A DNA stretch of 64,000 nt from Palsa-295 sp963781105 (GTDB lineage Bacteria; Acidobacteriota; Terriglobia; Acidiferrales; UBA7541), in the NCBI GenBank assembly GCA_963781105.1, contig CAWAED010000009.1:124001-188000 (forward strand), given 5' to 3'. The notes under the pieces are model-generated. The model saw only the letters and a program-made list of their open reading frames with translations. It did no database searches and had not been told where the DNA came from. This document shows positions 63,086 to 64,000 of this stretch, piece by piece. Positions within the stretch are counted from its first letter, which is position 1; every line of letters begins with the position of its first letter. The translations under genes were made by a program, and so were the position numbers.

Positions 63086-63343
63086 ATGTTCCGCATGTCG
63101 TGTCCGACCGCTCACACTCTCTTTGACGATTACGCTAGGGCCACGATGGAGCACTTCGACGCCACCGACAAGCTAACTGCACTTGTAGGACAGCATGAGG
63201 AATTTGCGGAAGCCAAGATGCAGACTGACCGGACACGCGAGAAATGCCTCGCTGCCCGTAAAGTCCTCGAACAACACTGGAAGGACCATAGGTGTCATGC
63301 TCGCGAGTCCAATGAACCGAATCCTACTTCACGCAGCGTTTGA
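63086..63343 (+). CDS. small helical protein, paralog of the gene at 54558
   Basis: From the ATG at 63086 the product is 85 residues: MFRMSCPTAHTLFDDYARAT, MEHFDATDKLTALVGQHEEF, then LAARKVLEQHWKDHRC. It shares SCPTA, ATxxHFxATDxL and LEQHWxxHxC with the protein at 54558. Function unknown. Confidence 0.6.
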   Translation: MFRMSCPTAHTLFDDYARATMEHFDATDKLTALVGQHEEFAEAKMQTDRTREKCLAARKVLEQHWKDHRCHARESNEPNPTSRSV

Positions 63344-63483
63344 TCCTCCCGCGCCAGCGGCGTATTATTCCTGCCTTCTCGGCGGTGGCCATCCCACGGC
63401 GACTGCCCGAAAACTGGGTCAAGCGTACGCTGGAGAAAGGTCTCCTCGCGACATACACTGGTCTCGGCTGAAGAGATGCAGAA

Positions 63484-63690
63484 ATGCAAGATGAAGCGTG
63501 GATCAAGACACTTGAAGACGGCGGAAAAGTTAAATTCACCTACCTAGAACTGCCGGAAGACGCGGCGTTCATCACCGCGCAGATTGCAGGTAATGAAGTC
63601 GTCTATTCAGTCGTACTGAGCAAGATACAAATCCCGCTTAGTCGTGAAGATGTTGAAAGCCATTTCAAGCGCGAGATTTCGAAGAAGTAG
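63484..63690 (+). CDS. small hypothetical protein, 68 aa
   Basis: MQDEAWIKTLEDGGKVKFTY, LELPEDAAFITAQIAGNEVV, YSVVLSKIQIPLSREDVESH, FKREISKK. It looks like a small alpha/beta domain with a C-terminal helix. No family is recognised. It sits at the end of the visible accessory region. Confidence 0.55.
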   Translation: MQDEAWIKTLEDGGKVKFTYLELPEDAAFITAQIAGNEVVYSVVLSKIQIPLSREDVESHFKREISKK

Positions 63691-63785
63691 CGATACTCAA
63701 TTTGGGCTTATCCGCGAAGCAACCGTTTGGGAACCTTGCTTTGAATCGTCTTATCGCTTTGCGTAAGCCTGGATGCGGCGCTTCG

Positions 63786-63953
63786 CTAGTGAACGGCATC
63801 GAGGCAATCGGCAAGCGCCCGCTTGTCTTTCGCCTGCTCTACCTCGCGGGCGGCACACTCTACGTCGTCATAGGACTGAATGCGCGCGGAAAGAATAATC
63901 GAAGCATTCCGGTCGTGCTGGTCAGCTTCCCGTCTAAGCGCGTCTCCCGTCAT
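63786..63953 (-). CDS. small acidic/helical protein, 55 aa
   Basis: The minus-strand ATG at 63953 has AAGGAG five bases before it. The product is MTGDALRREADQHDRNASII, LSARIQSYDDVECAAREVEQ, AKDKRALADCLDAVH: helical and charged, with two Cys. Good ribosome site and composition support a real gene. Function unknown. Confidence 0.6.
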   Translation of the reverse strand: MTGDALRREADQHDRNASIILSARIQSYDDVECAAREVEQAKDKRALADCLDAVH

Positions 63954-64000
63954 GCTGCTCCTTTCGCAATCTTCATTTTATCGGTGCAATTCAGAACGCC

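Overview
The window reads as a chromosomal segment of an Acidobacteriota (Terriglobia-like) bacterium. The pointers are an ADOP-type duplicated FtsX permease coupled to a PadR regulator, an Oar-like TonB-dependent receptor with an N-terminal carboxypeptidase-regulatory domain, Tat-targeted sugar isomerase/oxidoreductase genes, and Shine-Dalgarno-led genes of high GC content. This taxonomic call rests on gene families only.

1-31 kb is ordinary core and metabolic sequence. It holds a divergent ArsR-type regulator and flavin reductase, NIPSNAP, deoxynucleoside kinase, a duplicated M42 peptidase, an ABC-2 exporter and a membrane histidine kinase. A Tat-exported sugar cluster follows (two TIM-barrel isomerases around a Gfo/Idh/MocA oxidoreductase, closed by a good terminator), then PadR-ADOP. 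Next comes a glycan-uptake set (LacI regulator, TonB receptor, GH144-like glycosidase), the three-gene proton-translocating transhydrogenase operon, and a hexuronate group (uxaC, an SDR, and a PilZ protein).

31-45 kb is the most unusual part. Three very large genes (1242, 949 and 2109 aa) are joined by ATGA, then GTGA, stop/start overlaps. The middle one is a phospholipase D superfamily enzyme. The other two match no family I can name with confidence; one shows Fn3-like segments, the other glycine-rich beta segments and a LamG-like region. Base and codon choice differ from the neighbours. The block lies between broken genes: a helical phasin-like gene whose C-terminus looks replaced and a decayed upstream gene on the left, and an aldo/keto reductase pseudogene on the right. 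I infer an acquired cassette, possibly a lipid-attacking secreted or effector assembly, but its function is unknown.

45-50 kb is a scrapyard: a DUF4062 pseudogene, a large membrane-protein gene cut at its 5' end, a fragment of a ScoMcrA-like restriction endonuclease, then tRNA-Ser(UGA). A tyrosine recombinase begins 54 bp beyond the 5' end of the tRNA.

50-64 kb looks like the accessory element that goes with this integrase. It carries many short genes and orphans, including duplicated small Cys/His-rich proteins, and a stress-survival group: YtxH protein, DUF892 ferritin-like protein, manganese catalase, His/Ala-rich protein, SYLF-OmpA lipoprotein-like protein, a lone receiver, a GAF-PAS histidine kinase and an XRE regulator. 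The right end of this element is not in the window.
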